Below are positions 32,458 through 43,800 of a stretch of 64,000 bases of DNA, in pieces (position 1 is the first letter of the stretch; each line of letters begins with the position of its first letter). The position numbers and the translations under genes were made by a program. Under the pieces are notes generated by a model. That model ran no database searches. It was not told the origin of the DNA and saw only the letters and a list, made by a program, of their open reading frames with translations. Source of the stretch: Phytophthora colocasiae (lineage: Eukaryota; Oomycota; Peronosporomycetes; Peronosporales; Peronosporaceae); contig JAGKQI010000103.1 of the NCBI GenBank assembly GCA_018806915.1, forward strand, positions 434,001 through 498,000, read 5' to 3'.

Positions 32458-34482
32458 ATGGTCACGTGGCTGCTGATACTATTGACGTTCCTGGTGCTTT
32501 TCGTCGGCTATCAAGCGGAATTCTGCGATGAGGATATCCAACTGAGTGAAACTTTCGGAGAAGGTACCGAAGGCATCGCGTTCTCGGACATTTCAGGTGT
32601 TAAACTAGGTCAAATGCTGAATTCCGTCACGATTCGAGGTTACGAACGAGTTGACCAAGTGACAGTGAAAGTAAAATCTCCAGACGAAGCGACATGGACG
32701 CATGGAGGCTCTGGAGGACTGGACGATATTCTCATTTTTCAAGACGGTGAGTTTATTAACTCCATGAAGATCTACGTGGCCAAGATGAGCGGGTCGAAAC
32801 GGGTTTTCGGTTTGAGGTTATACACAAATGCTGGGAATTCGGTAGGTCGAGGAGCAAAAACTGCGGAAAGCGCGACGGTAAACGCTCCTGAAGGATTTCA
32901 GCTCAGCGGCTTCTTCGGTCGAGCTGGTACTGAAGTCTACGAACTCGGAATCATTTGGACCAGGATCAACGCTAGCCATTTGTATCTCACAGACGATATG
33001 GGCACGGCATGGTATGGCAAAAAGATCAGGAATTGGGTGGGTCCTACTATTGGAGACGCTACCGATTCGGCGTGCTACCGGAGATCCGAGCCTTTCAACA
33101 GCAACCAGCTCTGTCCTGCAGGCTACAACAAGACGGACAGCAACTGCATCGCCCAGTGTCCATTGTCGTATCCGGTTAAGTGCGGGCTGGAGTGTATCCC
33201 GCAAAATGATGACTGCATGCTGGAAATCCTGCAGAAGACTGCGTCGGTGGTGTCTGTTATATTCAATACAGCCACAGTGGGAATGTTTGGCGAAGTACAA
33301 GCTGCGTACAAGGCTGCACACCAGACGTATATGTGCGCAGCAAGTATCATCGGCGTGCTGAAATCTCTGATCTATTATCTGAGATTCCAGCAAACCACTG
33401 CGCCTCAAGGCTCTGTCGAAGAACTATTAGCTATAGCGTACCAGACTGACATGGTTGTGGTGGATCTACCTATCGCAGTTTGTGTTTGTCGCGGGCTTCC
33501 TGTGAGCTTCGCTGCAAGAGTCTCTGGTATTGTGATCGCAGTCGTGGAAAACATCGTCAAGCAGGCGATCATCAATGGAGATCTGATCTTGTCGTCCGCA
33601 ACGGAAGTGATGACGTTCCTAACCAATGTCAGTGCGCTATACTCTCCTGATGACTCGACGGTAGTGGAAATCCAGGACTTCCTCGACTCCAACACCACGT
33701 GCGGCTTCCAGTTGAAGAGTCTAACGGATCGGATCAGTACCAGTATCGAAAGTATTCGGAACGCAACACCCAGTGCCACGAACCAAGATATCCGAGTAAC
33801 TATCAGTAGGTCTTCCTACGTGCAGACTGAAGTGGCAGTCGTCACGAACAATTGTATGGCTGAAATTCTGGGCAACAAGACCGAAGAGACTGCATTCCGG
33901 ACCCGAGACTTGCTTCGAAAAACCATGGGGGTGATTATTGACACCAACACAACAGACATGGGAGCTTTCGTTGCAAAGGCGGAAACGACAATTGAGTCTG
34001 TAAACCTCGGTCTTGTGGTTCTTTCAGGCCTGGACCCAACGGGAATAGTCTGGATGGTCTCCCAGTTCGTCCAGCCCTTGTGTGGCCCGACGCAATTTAT
34101 CGGAGAAGTTGACGACGGCACTTTGTTCGATGCATTGGGACTGACAACCGTAGACGAAGCTTTTGAAGGAAGTTATGGTGCTTGGACGACCAAAGGCGAC
34201 GGAATGGTCAAGATTGTCTTCAGAAGTATCGACACGAAAGACGTGACGGTTGTTATTCATTCAGGAGGCAGCAAGTACGCGACGGTAAAAGTGGCTTCCT
34301 GTCAGACGGCGACATGGACGGCTACCATAGCTGAGCTGCAAGACAAAACTATGTATCTGGATCGATGGCGGCCAGGTTTTATGGGACTTCCTGGGTCTGG
34401 AGGTGGATCGCTGGTACTGTGGGTTCCACGATCATCCAAAGGTGGACACTTGGCTCTGAATGTCCGAATCAACGCGAGCTAA
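32458..34482 (+). CDS. Secreted jacalin-domain protein B
   Basis: An intact single-exon gene of 674 residues. Signal peptide is MVTWLLILLTFLVLFVGYQA. The jacalin-like lectin domain spans about residues 24-160 (DIQLSETFGEGTEGIAFSDI; GGSGGLDDILIF; FQLSGFFGRAGTEVYELGII), and the GFFGR-x-G-E loop corresponds to the sugar-binding GFHGR turn of jacalins. Then come MGTAWYGKKIRNWVGPTIGD and a Cys-rich box (CPAGYNKTDSNCIAQCPLSY, ECIPQNDDC). A helical module of about 250 residues with hydrophobic stretches (IIGVLKSLIYYLRFQQTTAP) follows, then a C-terminal beta-rich domain (DALGLTTVDEAFEGSYGAW; DRWRPGFMGLPGSGGGS). Potential N-glycosylation sites are frequent. No transmembrane anchor was seen. It is probably a secreted glycan-binding protein; role unknown. 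Confidence 0.9.
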   Translation: MVTWLLILLTFLVLFVGYQAEFCDEDIQLSETFGEGTEGIAFSDISGVKLGQMLNSVTIRGYERVDQVTVKVKSPDEATWTHGGSGGLDDILIFQDGEFINSMKIYVAKMSGSKRVFGLRLYTNAGNSVGRGAKTAESATVNAPEGFQLSGFFGRAGTEVYELGIIWTRINASHLYLTDDMGTAWYGKKIRNWVGPTIGDATDSACYRRSEPFNSNQLCPAGYNKTDSNCIAQCPLSYPVKCGLECIPQNDDCMLEILQKTASVVSVIFNTATVGMFGEVQAAYKAAHQTYMCAASIIGVLKSLIYYLRFQQTTAPQGSVEELLAIAYQTDMVVVDLPIAVCVCRGLPVSFAARVSGIVIAVVENIVKQAIINGDLILSSATEVMTFLTNVSALYSPDDSTVVEIQDFLDSNTTCGFQLKSLTDRISTSIESIRNATPSATNQDIRVTISRSSYVQTEVAVVTNNCMAEILGNKTEETAFRTRDLLRKTMGVIIDTNTTDMGAFVAKAETTIESVNLGLVVLSGLDPTGIVWMVSQFVQPLCGPTQFIGEVDDGTLFDALGLTTVDEAFEGSYGAWTTKGDGMVKIVFRSIDTKDVTVVIHSGGSKYATVKVASCQTATWTATIAELQDKTMYLDRWRPGFMGLPGSGGGSLVLWVPRSSKGGHLALNVRINAS

Positions 34483-34803
34483 GTAAACGCGTTATCTACG
34501 TAGTATTCCCGTATTATGACGTTGGTGTCGCGTACTGTACATGTATTAACCCTGCAAGCAGGAAAAATTCTTGTGACTTTTTTTTCATGCTGAGAGATTT
34601 TCACCACTCGAACCTCATGATCGAGCCGGTGTCAAACACAACGGGGTGACTTTTACCTCACAGTTCATGATACTATGCGTGAATGTCCTCCAATCCTATA
34701 AGTTATCATGCTGTTCTGCCTCAAAACCAGCAGATCCGCGACATTCATCCCTTGTCAAAAAAACTTGGTGCCACTTTGTCTCTTACATATCGTTGAGTAC
34801 AGT

Positions 34804-36307
34804 ATGCTGCACTTTGCAGTGCTGCAGTCACTGGTACTGTTCTTCGTCACCGCTGAAGTCGCTTTTGCAGCCCCGGGGTTGCTTATTGACAATGGAGATA
34901 TTCAACTCAGTAAAGCGTTCGGAGACTCAGGAGGCTACGGGTTTTCAGACATTTCAGGAATCACTTTTGGACAAACTGTCAGCTCCATCACAGTTCGAGG
35001 AGAATCAAGAATCGACGCCATCTCAACTCACGTAACAAAACCAGCAGAAGCAACGTGGGACCACCATGGAGGAAGTGGAGGTAAGGAATCTACGATCCGG
35101 GTGAATACATCGACTCAATGGACAAGAAAGGCATCAATACGCTTGTGTTCTACCTAAAGTTCACTACTAGTGAAGGGGATTCCATTTCAGCTGGGAAAAA
35201 GATAGCTAACAGGGCTACAGCGACTGCACCCAGTTCAGCGGATTTTTTGGTCGATCTTGGGGTAATTTGGATTTGAAGATCTGCAAAACCTTTAAAACTC
35301 ACGGATGCAATGGGAACGAGCTGGTATGGTAAAAGGATCCGCAACTGGGTTGGCCCGACAATTGGGACAAATAGCGATACAGCTTGTTATCGATTGACTG
35401 AGCCTTACAACAGCAAAAAGGAGTGTCCAGCAGGCTACACCAAGAACAGTAAGAGTTGCTTGACCCAATGCCCATTGCAATATCCTGTCAAATGTTTGTT
35501 GGAATGTATTCCTCAAAATGATGATTACACTCTGGAGATAACGCAAAAAAACGGTGGCTGTTGTGGCTGCAGTTGTGAATGTGGTGACTGCGGGATTTCG
35601 GTGCCATATTCACGGGATACAAGAAAGCCAAAGAGAATTTCCTGTGTGCTGCGAATGTGGTGGGAGTTATTCGATCACTTATTTATTACATCCGATTCCT
35701 GCATCTCAAGGGGCTGTGGAAGAGCTGCTGGCAGTGGCGTATCAAACGGACGTCGTGCTGGTCGATTTACCTGTGGCTATTTATCATTGCCTTGGTGTTC
35801 CCGTTCCAACGAATTTGCAGTTCAGTGGTGTCATTATGATGATAGTTGAGGCGATTGTCAAACAAGCTATTTCACCAATGGCGATGCGATTCTCTCGTCG
35901 GCTCAAAATGTCTACCATCTTCTACAAAATGTCAGCGTTGTCAATTCTACCTCGACGAACTACAAGATCTAATGTCGATGTGTGGCTATCAGCTCAAACG
36001 ACTCACAGATCGTGTCGTCTTCTCAGTTAATAACATCCGTAGCAAGTATCCGAGTGCAACAATCCATGGCATCCGCATGAACATCAGTCAATCTTCACTG
36101 GTGCTAAAAGACATCCCAGTTCACGGTGGTAATTTATTCGGGTGGACTTGGAGCTCGACGATCGCGAAACTCCAGGATAAAGTACTTTACCTGGACCGAT
36201 GGCGACCGAATGTCCTTGGTAGAGCTGGATCAGGTGGAGGATCGCTGAAATTGTGGGTTCCAAAAAGCGGCAAAACGAGGACAATTGGCACTTTGTGTCT
36301 TGATTAA
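34804..36307 (+). pseudogene. Secreted jacalin-domain protein C, decayed
   Basis: The ATG at 34804 starts a signal peptide, MLHFAVLQSLVLFFVTAEVA, and a jacalin domain closest to gene D (ISTHVTKPAEATWDHHGGSG). Frameshifts then follow near 35090, 35220-35290, 35545 and 35880. The family landmarks remain readable (MGTSWYGKRIRNWVGPTIGT, CPLQYPVKCLLECIPQNDD). About 450 bases of the module before the final beta domain are deleted: SQSSLVLKDIP jumps straight to STIAKLQDKVLYLDRWRPNV. The stop is at 36307. It is a tandem duplicate of gene D that has lost function. Confidence 0.85.
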
Positions 36308-36656
36308 TGTGAGTTAGTGAGTTGGGAAAGTATTTGCGCGTTTGTCTAGCTTCGTGTTGACTGAATTGGCACAGTAAAAGTAATATTTTTCGATGAACGC
36401 GTTGTAAGAGGTGGCGGTTATTACTCAAAGTAAACATTATCATGTACTACTTGTAGTACACTACGCACGCGTAGTACTGTATAAACTCACGCAAGGTTAC
36501 AGTACACTACGTACTAGCGCGACTGACATCAAGCCGGAGTAAGTACATGTATTATGCACAAGGCTCGTGCCTCCAGGACACACGATCCTATGGTTTATCC
36601 TGGACCAATTACACTCTGGCGGTGTAAACAGCGCCGGTGCTATCAGTCGAGATTTA
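36308..36656. other. Intergenic, no gene
   Basis: It contains the palindrome TGTACTACTTGTAGTACA (36443-36460) and nearby GTAGTAC repeats. No coding potential was recognised. Confidence 0.4.
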
Positions 36657-37453
36657 TTGTAGCCGACATTGAACATCGGACCAGGAATTCTAACATCCAC
36701 ATAATTAATTGTAACTAGACTAATACTGCTCTGTTTTGGGCACAAAAGCGCTCTATATATATCTTAGCGTCTTGTGAAGACGACAGTTACCGACTTCAAA
36801 ATGGCGACCAAGCACGAGTATTCTTCGGGAGTGAAGGTGATGATTGTGAACTGCTACGAGTATTTCAAAACCCTGAAGGCGCAGAAACTTTTGAAAGGTA
36901 CCAGGACACGCCAACTGGTTGCGGATTGCTTGGGGTGTGCCCCCAGTACCGTAGCAAGCGTGGTCGACGAAAAAAAGCGGAATCCCGACACCAACTTTGA
37001 GGTCCGTAAGCTCTATCATGATTAACTGACATGTTAACAATTACCTTTATAACTTAATATTCGTACAAAGCCTGCTGTTAGAATACTTAATATTCGTACA
37101 AAGCATGCTGTTAAATTCTTTATAAATTGATTTACAATCCCTCTGGCACACGTTCAAGTTCCAATTGCAAACACGAGATGAGACGTGGCAACAGCTTCTT
37201 CGTTGCAACCACATGTTCTTCCGTCTACACCAATCGTATCTCGTCAATTGGTGCGCCTTTCCCCCGAATATTAGAGCGTTTTGAGTGGCCATTTTGAAGC
37301 ACCGGTAGCTTCAAAACAACACGGAATTGGCTGAAAATAAGCACAAAATCAGAATCTAAACACACTATATCTAAATGCTGCTATAGGTTTTCTTAGATTT
37401 AGTACCTGTTATGCCCCCCTAGATTCTGGTCCGATGTTCAATGTCGGCTACAA
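36657..37453 (+). mobile_element. Deleted Tc1/mariner-type element with long TIRs
   Basis: The ends carry inverted repeats of about 32 bp: TTGTAGCCGACATTGAACAT CGGACCAG at 36657-36684 and its exact complement at 37426-37453. Weaker similarity continues inward. TA flanks both ends (36655-36656, 37454-37455), the target duplication of this superfamily. At under 800 bp it is too short for a full transposase gene, so it is an internal-deletion derivative. It ends 90 bp before the start codon of jacalin gene D. Confidence 0.85.
36801..37025 (+). pseudogene. Transposase N-terminal helix-turn-helix fragment
   Basis: From the ATG at 36801 (MATKHEYSSGVKVMIVNCYE) the frame gives 74 residues. TRQLVADCLGCAPSTVASVV forms a helix-turn-helix like the DNA-binding head of oomycete Tc1/mariner transposases. 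The stop at 37025 follows without any DDE/D domain, so only the head of the gene survives. It could still bind the element ends. Confidence 0.6.
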
Positions 37454-37543
37454 TATGCAGAGCCTCCGCCGGAGGCGACCGCCATCAGCATTTCACTGTG
37501 GTTTTTGTCGCTCCCAGTCCAAACTTGTTGAGGAACCACCGCG

Positions 37544-39601
37544 ATGCCGCGCCGAACGGTGCTTCAGACCGTGGTGTTCCTACTTATCATCGCCTTTTGC
37601 TTTGCAAGACAGACAAAGGGAACAGAAACAGTCGAAGACATTCAGCTCAGCCAAGTGTACGGCGGTCCAAATGGTGACGCATTCTCCGACATGTCAGGAA
37701 TTGTCCTGGGGCAAACCCTCAGCTCAATTACAATTCGAGGTGATGCTCGAATTGATGCTATTTCAACGCACGTAGCCACTCCAGCAGAAGCGACTTGGGA
37801 TCATGGAGGCAATGGAGGAACAGCAGCTACATTGATTCTTGATACCAACGAGTATATCGACTCGATGGAGATTCATTGGGGCAAGAAGCGCTCCAAAATG
37901 CGAGTGTTCTACCTAAAATTTACGACCAGTGACGGCGATACCGTCTCTGCGGGGACCAAGACGGAAAACCGAGCGACGATAAAGGCTCCGGACGGTTTTC
38001 AGCTCAGCGGGTTCTTCGGTCGAGCGGAAGCAGAAGTGGATCAACTTGGTGTCATTTGGACAAGGAGAGGTGCAAAACCAGCAAAACTTAAGGACAAGAT
38101 GGGGACTGACTGGTATGGCAAAAGAATTCGCAATTGGGTAGGTCCTACCATTGGCAATGCCGAAGACTCAGCGTGTTACAGGCAGATGCAGCCCTACAAT
38201 AGCAAACAGGTTTGTCCAGCAGGTTTTGCCTACTACGACAAGATCGAAGGCGAGTGTATCGCGCAGTGTCCGCTAGCGTACCCGGTAGCGTGCTTCTTGG
38301 AGTGTATCCCTCAGAATGATGACTGTGGACTGGAGATTGCCCAGAAGGCAGCAGCAGTGCTTGCTTCTGTCGTTAACGTCGCAACGGCCGGTGTCCTTGG
38401 CACTGTCATCTCGATGTATCGGAACCTACGACGAGATTTCTTCTGTGCTGCAAACGTGGTCGGTGTCATCCGGTCTCTCATCTACTACATCCGATTCCAA
38501 CAAACAACTGCACCACAGGGAAATGTGGAAAAGATCCTCGCAGCAGCCTATCAATCCGAAGTCGTGCTCGTGGACTTGCCAGTGGCAATTTGCCATTGTC
38601 TTGGACTCCACGTACCTCCGACGTTGGTGTTTACTGGTGTTGTGATGTCGATCGTCGAAGGGATCGTCAAGCAAGCCATCGTCAATGGCGATCAAATTCT
38701 CTCGTCGGCAAATAACGTGTATAACCTGTTACACAACGTCAGCGTCGTCAATGCTTCGCATACCAGCGTAGCCGAACTCCAGACTCTAATGGACACCAAC
38801 TCGACTTGTGGATATCAGCTCAAGCGTCTAACGGATCATGTGATTCTTTCAGTCAACAATGTCCGCAACAAAAACCCCACAGCCAGGATCAGGGATATCC
38901 GAGTGAAAGTCAGTAATTCGCCTCTTGTGCTCCAGGAAATCCCAGCAGCAACGAACAACTGCATGGAGGAGTTGCTCTCCTATAAAACCAAGCAGGCTGC
39001 GTTTGAAACCCGAGATTTACTACGAAAAACGTTCGGGGTCATCGTGGACCAATTGATTAAGACAGCTACGACGGATAAGGGTGTGCTTGTGGCGAAGCAG
39101 CAGTACATGTTGGCGGTGACAAACCTAGGGCTGATTATGTTTTCCGGGCTGGATCCAACACGAATAGTGTGGCTGGCGTCCCAGTTTGTTCAACCGACTT
39201 GTGGCCCCACTGTGTTCATTGGTGAGATTGATGATGGATCATTGTACGATGCACTAGGGCTCACGACTATAGATGAAGCATTCGTTGGGAGTTATGGGAC
39301 TTGGAGGAAGAAGGGAGACGGAGTGGTGAACCTCGTGTTTACGAGCACCGACACGAAGGACGTCAAGGTGGTGATTCATTCTGGAGGTGAATCAATCGCC
39401 AAAGTTCCGGTGGCCGCTGGAGGGAAGGCGACGTGGAATTCAACCGTCGCCAAGTTGCAGGACAAGACGTTGTATCTCGATCGCTGGCGTCCGAATTTCA
39501 TTGGAATCCCGGGATCGGGCGGTGGATCGTTGAAACTTTGGGTCCCGAGGGCGTCTCAAGGTGGTCACTTGACGATGCACGTGCGAATCAATGTGAGCTA
39601 G
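37544..39601 (+). CDS. Secreted jacalin-domain protein D
   Basis: An intact single-exon gene of 685 residues. Signal peptide follows MPRRTVLQTVVFLLIIAFCF. The jacalin-like domain is at about residues 31-165 (VYGGPNGDAFSDMSG; WDHGGNGGTAATLI; FQLSGFFGRAEAEVDQLGVI). WYGKRIRNWVGPTIGN and the Cys-rich box (CPLAYPVACFLECIPQNDDC) follow. The helical module contains VGVIRSLIYYIRFQQTTAPQ and CMEELLSYKTKQAAFETRDL. The C-terminal beta domain contains DDGSLYDALGLTTIDEAFVG and ends GGHLTMHVRINVS. Domain order is the same as gene B. A mariner-type element inserted 90 bp upstream may affect its expression. It is probably a secreted glycan-binding protein; the partner is unknown. Confidence 0.9.
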   Translation: MPRRTVLQTVVFLLIIAFCFARQTKGTETVEDIQLSQVYGGPNGDAFSDMSGIVLGQTLSSITIRGDARIDAISTHVATPAEATWDHGGNGGTAATLILDTNEYIDSMEIHWGKKRSKMRVFYLKFTTSDGDTVSAGTKTENRATIKAPDGFQLSGFFGRAEAEVDQLGVIWTRRGAKPAKLKDKMGTDWYGKRIRNWVGPTIGNAEDSACYRQMQPYNSKQVCPAGFAYYDKIEGECIAQCPLAYPVACFLECIPQNDDCGLEIAQKAAAVLASVVNVATAGVLGTVISMYRNLRRDFFCAANVVGVIRSLIYYIRFQQTTAPQGNVEKILAAAYQSEVVLVDLPVAICHCLGLHVPPTLVFTGVVMSIVEGIVKQAIVNGDQILSSANNVYNLLHNVSVVNASHTSVAELQTLMDTNSTCGYQLKRLTDHVILSVNNVRNKNPTARIRDIRVKVSNSPLVLQEIPAATNNCMEELLSYKTKQAAFETRDLLRKTFGVIVDQLIKTATTDKGVLVAKQQYMLAVTNLGLIMFSGLDPTRIVWLASQFVQPTCGPTVFIGEIDDGSLYDALGLTTIDEAFVGSYGTWRKKGDGVVNLVFTSTDTKDVKVVIHSGGESIAKVPVAAGGKATWNSTVAKLQDKTLYLDRWRPNFIGIPGSGGGSLKLWVPRASQGGHLTMHVRINVS

Positions 39602-40813
39602 ATGTTAACTTATTTACTCGTCCGCGAAAATGTAGCAATGAAATACAAAAGTGATATCTTGAAGAAGCGACTATCCTGGATGGATCTTAAGTGATGGATT
39701 CGGCTGAGCTACGTCATACGTCCCAGATCGTAAATGACACTCATCCAGGATATCCAAGCCGCCACCTACACGTCACCAGCTACCATGCCACCAAGACTTG
39801 GCGACTTCATCGAAAGGAAAGTCGACGACGCAGTGCTGGATTTCAGCTCGGTGACAGCTCCGTCGGACCAGGATCCCTGCTTCGGTCTCACATGGCGCCT
39901 GCAATTGGACGTTCAGTGCCACGCCGGCTTCTTCCGCAGCCACGGCTGTGGCACACCCTCGTGGATGAATTCCATCCAGCAGCAGCAGCGATAGTAGCAA
40001 AGTGGTGGCACTCGTCTTGAGCTCCAGACCAGGAGGCTGCCTTGCTGGTACGTGAGTCACAGTAATTTGCAGCTTAGACACACGCTATCGTGCTCCCCAG
40101 CCTCGTAACCGTCATAGCGCACGACAGCCTAGCGCCATTGGATAGGGAAGTGAACGGCGTGTGCATCACCTCAGCAAACCGACAGGCCTGCCAGCATAAA
40201 GTGACATCGACGACTTCAACTTGGAGAGTATCCGGACGAGAGTCAGCACGAAATCCGGGCGATGATTTGCCAGCCCGTTGAAGATGAACGCGATGCACAG
40301 TCCACCGCAGCAAAGCAAAGCGTAGGTAACAACGCACTCTGTGGTGCTTGGTGCTCTGTGCACAGTGTGCTTGAGGCCTCGATGCACGACTTCTACTTGC
40401 GTTTTTAAACATGTGCATATTCCGCGCGTTGCTTTGCTACAAAACAGGCATTGTTGGCAAAAGTGAAACATATTTTCACACGCCCCAGTCCATTTGCAAT
40501 GGCAATTCGCCATCAGCATAAGCCGAGCCCGCCCGCTTCACTAAAAATCGATGCGATTTTGAGGTACCGAACTGTTTCTGATGGTTCGAAAAACAGCTGG
40601 CCAGAAAAGGACGCAGCGGGGTTTTAGCCAATGAGAGTTCCTCTTCATCCTCGGTGACGACCAGCGGCTAGCCACAACGCGACACCTACTCGCCCATCGG
40701 CAACCCTATCACTTCGCGTTCCGCGCAAGAGACAACAAGCGCGGGGAGGTTTTTTAGTTGGCAACTTTAAACACTGGCAATCACTTTAAACACCTTTGCC
40801 ACTTTTTAAAACC
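39602..40813. other. 1.2 kb with no confidently recognised gene
   Basis: A small plus frame at 39734-39994 (86 codons; PPRLGDFIERKVDDAVLDFS) has host-like GC-rich third positions, but I cannot assign it. Antisense frames in the same place (39773-40081, 40166-40519) are alternatives. The last 250 bp should hold the myosin promoter. Confidence 0.35.
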
Positions 40814-43800
40814 ATGACGTTCTCCAGTGGAGGTAGCGCAGCAGTGCCCGGCGCGCGACAGCCCAAGGCGCTGGCGTCAGGAGCGGCACGCAGCTCCGAG
40901 ATTAAGGCCGAAGCCGTCACAGCCGTGCAGCTACGTGTGGGGGATTTATACTGGAAGCAGGACGGGCCACACGGGTGGACCCTTGGACAAGTTACAGCGT
41001 ACGACCACGAGCAGCAGAGCGCTACGTTCGTTCTCATCGATGAAAGCACAGGCGAGCAATTGAGTCGCAGTGAGGACGATGAAGTTCCTGCTGACCTACA
41101 ACTGGAGCAGCAGGTTGATCTACAACAAACGCCACTTTTTGCAGCCAACCCGTTGTTCAGGTATGTCACTTTTATCATTGCCAATGTTTAAACCATCTTG
41201 TGTTTAACACTTTTTTTTTAACAAAATATGACAGTACTGCAGCAGACATGACATCCCTCCGACATTTACATGAAGCAGCTTTAGCTAAGAACTTAGAGGA
41301 CCGTGCAGCTCTGCAGAACCAACGCCCATACACATTCATGGCCAATGTGCTGATTGCCGTGAACCCTTTACGACAATTACCAGAGCCTGACAAGATGCTG
41401 TTTGTTGGACAACCACTGGACCGATGCCCTCCCCACCCGTACAATGTGGCGGAGAATGCCTATCGACAGCTCTGTGCTGTACGTGCAGTGATGCAGAACC
41501 AAAGCATCATCATCAGTGGAGAAAGTGGCTCCGGCAAAACAGAGACATCCAAGATCATCCTGGATTTTCTCACCATGCGAGCGGTGCACAACTCGGCACT
41601 GTCAACGGCTTCGTGCACGTCCGCTTCTGACGATGAAATGGAGCCTGAAATTACAGCCCACAACCGACCTGTGTTAGGATGTATGGGTCCTCCAGGCTCA
41701 ACGACTCTTGCTATGTCGTACCCGCAGTTAAGCGGTAAGAGGAAGTTGTCGCCTGTGGCAGTGGGTGAAAGACTCATGGAGACAATTCCGATCCTCGAGT
41801 CGTTTGGTAACGCTAAAACACACCGCAACCACAACTCCAGTCGATTCGGCAAGTACATGCGACTGCAGTTTGCCAATGATACCCACGAACTGACCGGCGC
41901 CAGTATTGACACATATCTTCTCGAGAAAAGTCGATTAGTGTTCCAGCCACAAGGTGAGCGCAACTTTCATGTGTTCTACGAGTTGCTTCACTCTGAAGAC
42001 ACGGAGTACTTGGAAAAAAGCTTCCACTTAAAGCCCAAGACGCCTGAGGCGTATTCGTATCTGAACCAGTCGGGCTGCATGAGCTCGGAGCTTATCGACG
42101 ACGCGGAGAACTTCCGCAACTTGAAGAGCGCGTTGCAGTTCATCGGCATTCGGGACAGCGCTCAACACGAGATCTTCCGCCTTGTAGCAGGGCTGCTGCA
42201 CATGGGTAACATCAAAATCAGCCAAGAAGACACAGAGGAGGGAGAAACGGCTTGCATCGGCAAGGATGACGTCGAATCACAGGAGGCTGTTCGCCACGCC
42301 TCGGAGTTGCTGGGTGTCTCAGCGGAGCAGCTCACGGAGTGCATTCTTCTTAAGCGAATCATGACGCGCGGTTCCCGACGAAACTCGATCTACTTCATCA
42401 AGCGTGACGTTCGCAACGCTGTGTATTCACGTGACACGATTGCTAAGACCATCTACGAGAACACTTTCACGTGGCTGATGTGGGAATGTGCTGCGGCTCT
42501 GGATTACGATTCTTTCCGCAGTGATGTTGTGCCGTACATTGGCGTGCTCGATATTTTCGGTTTTGAGGACTTTGAGCCAAAGAATCGGAACTCATTCGAG
42601 CAGCTGCTTATCAACTACGCCAACGAGACACTGCAGAGTCTGTTTAACTCGTGCATCTTCGAGGCAGAGCAGGAATTGTACAAGAGTGAGCACATTTACC
42701 ACCCGACGAACCACTCTCTGTCATTCCCGTTCCCGCTTCCTGGCCAAGCAGTGAAGGAGAAAGACCCAGACAACGAGATTGATTTCTTGGCGGAGCAGGT
42801 GGCACCCAGCGGCGACCTTGTGGCTTACTCGGACAACCGCGAGTGCTTGAACCTGATTGCCAGCCGTCATGGTGGTCTCTTTGCTACCATTGACAATGTG
42901 TCGCGCCTTCCGATGCCTTCGGACCGCAAGCTCAACGAGCGTCTGCACACTTTGTTCAAGCGGCATCCGTGCTTCCCTACTCCTCACCCGAAGGATATTC
43001 GTGACACGTTCCTTATCCGCCACTACGCCGGCACTGTGTCGTACACGATTGATTCGTTTGTGGACAAGAACAACAACATCATTTCGGATCAGTTTGAAGA
43101 GCTCCTGAAGAACTCATCGTCGCGTGTGCTACAAGACTTGACTGGCAACACTCGCAATGGCAACCGTGCGCGTTCCGCCTCTACTGTGTCACTGAAGTCA
43201 GCTGGCCTGTCGCCTCTCGGTGGCGGCTCTGCTTCCTCCAAGCGGCTTAAGGGAGGCAGTACGTCCAACCTGTTCTCCACGCAGATGAAAGGACTTACTA
43301 CCGAACTGGAAGGCACAAGCTGTAACTTCGTGCGTTGCATCAAGCCGAACACACAGATGAGGGTGGGTTTGTTCGACCGGCCGTTCGTCGTCGAGCAGCT
43401 ACGATGCTCTGGTACTGTTCAAGCATGCGAAGTGCTTCGTGTTGGTCTGCCCACACGTATCCTATACGCTGAAGTTGTCGATGTGTATCGGAACCTGCTA
43501 CCGTTCAAGGTCTTCTGCCGTTTCGACTCGAATGACAAGCTTTTCACACAAGCTATCCTGTGGGCCTACGACTTCCCAACCGGTGCTTACCGATTGGGTG
43601 ACACCCGTTTGTTCTTCCGCACTGGCAAAATCGATCTACTGGACAAGCTTCTCACTCCAGCTCCAGCTACGACCGAAGACTTGGGCAAGAAGTTGCTACT
43701 CTACTTGCGCAAGAAGCACTGGATCAGTGTGACGACTGCTATCATCACTTTCAATGCCTTGAAGCGAATTTTCCAGGATGTACGGTACCGTCGTCGTGCT

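Noticed and set aside
39773..40519. Antisense frames with Cys-rich and hydrophobic stretches
   Set aside because: They could form a membrane protein only with several unsupported joins, so they are not called.
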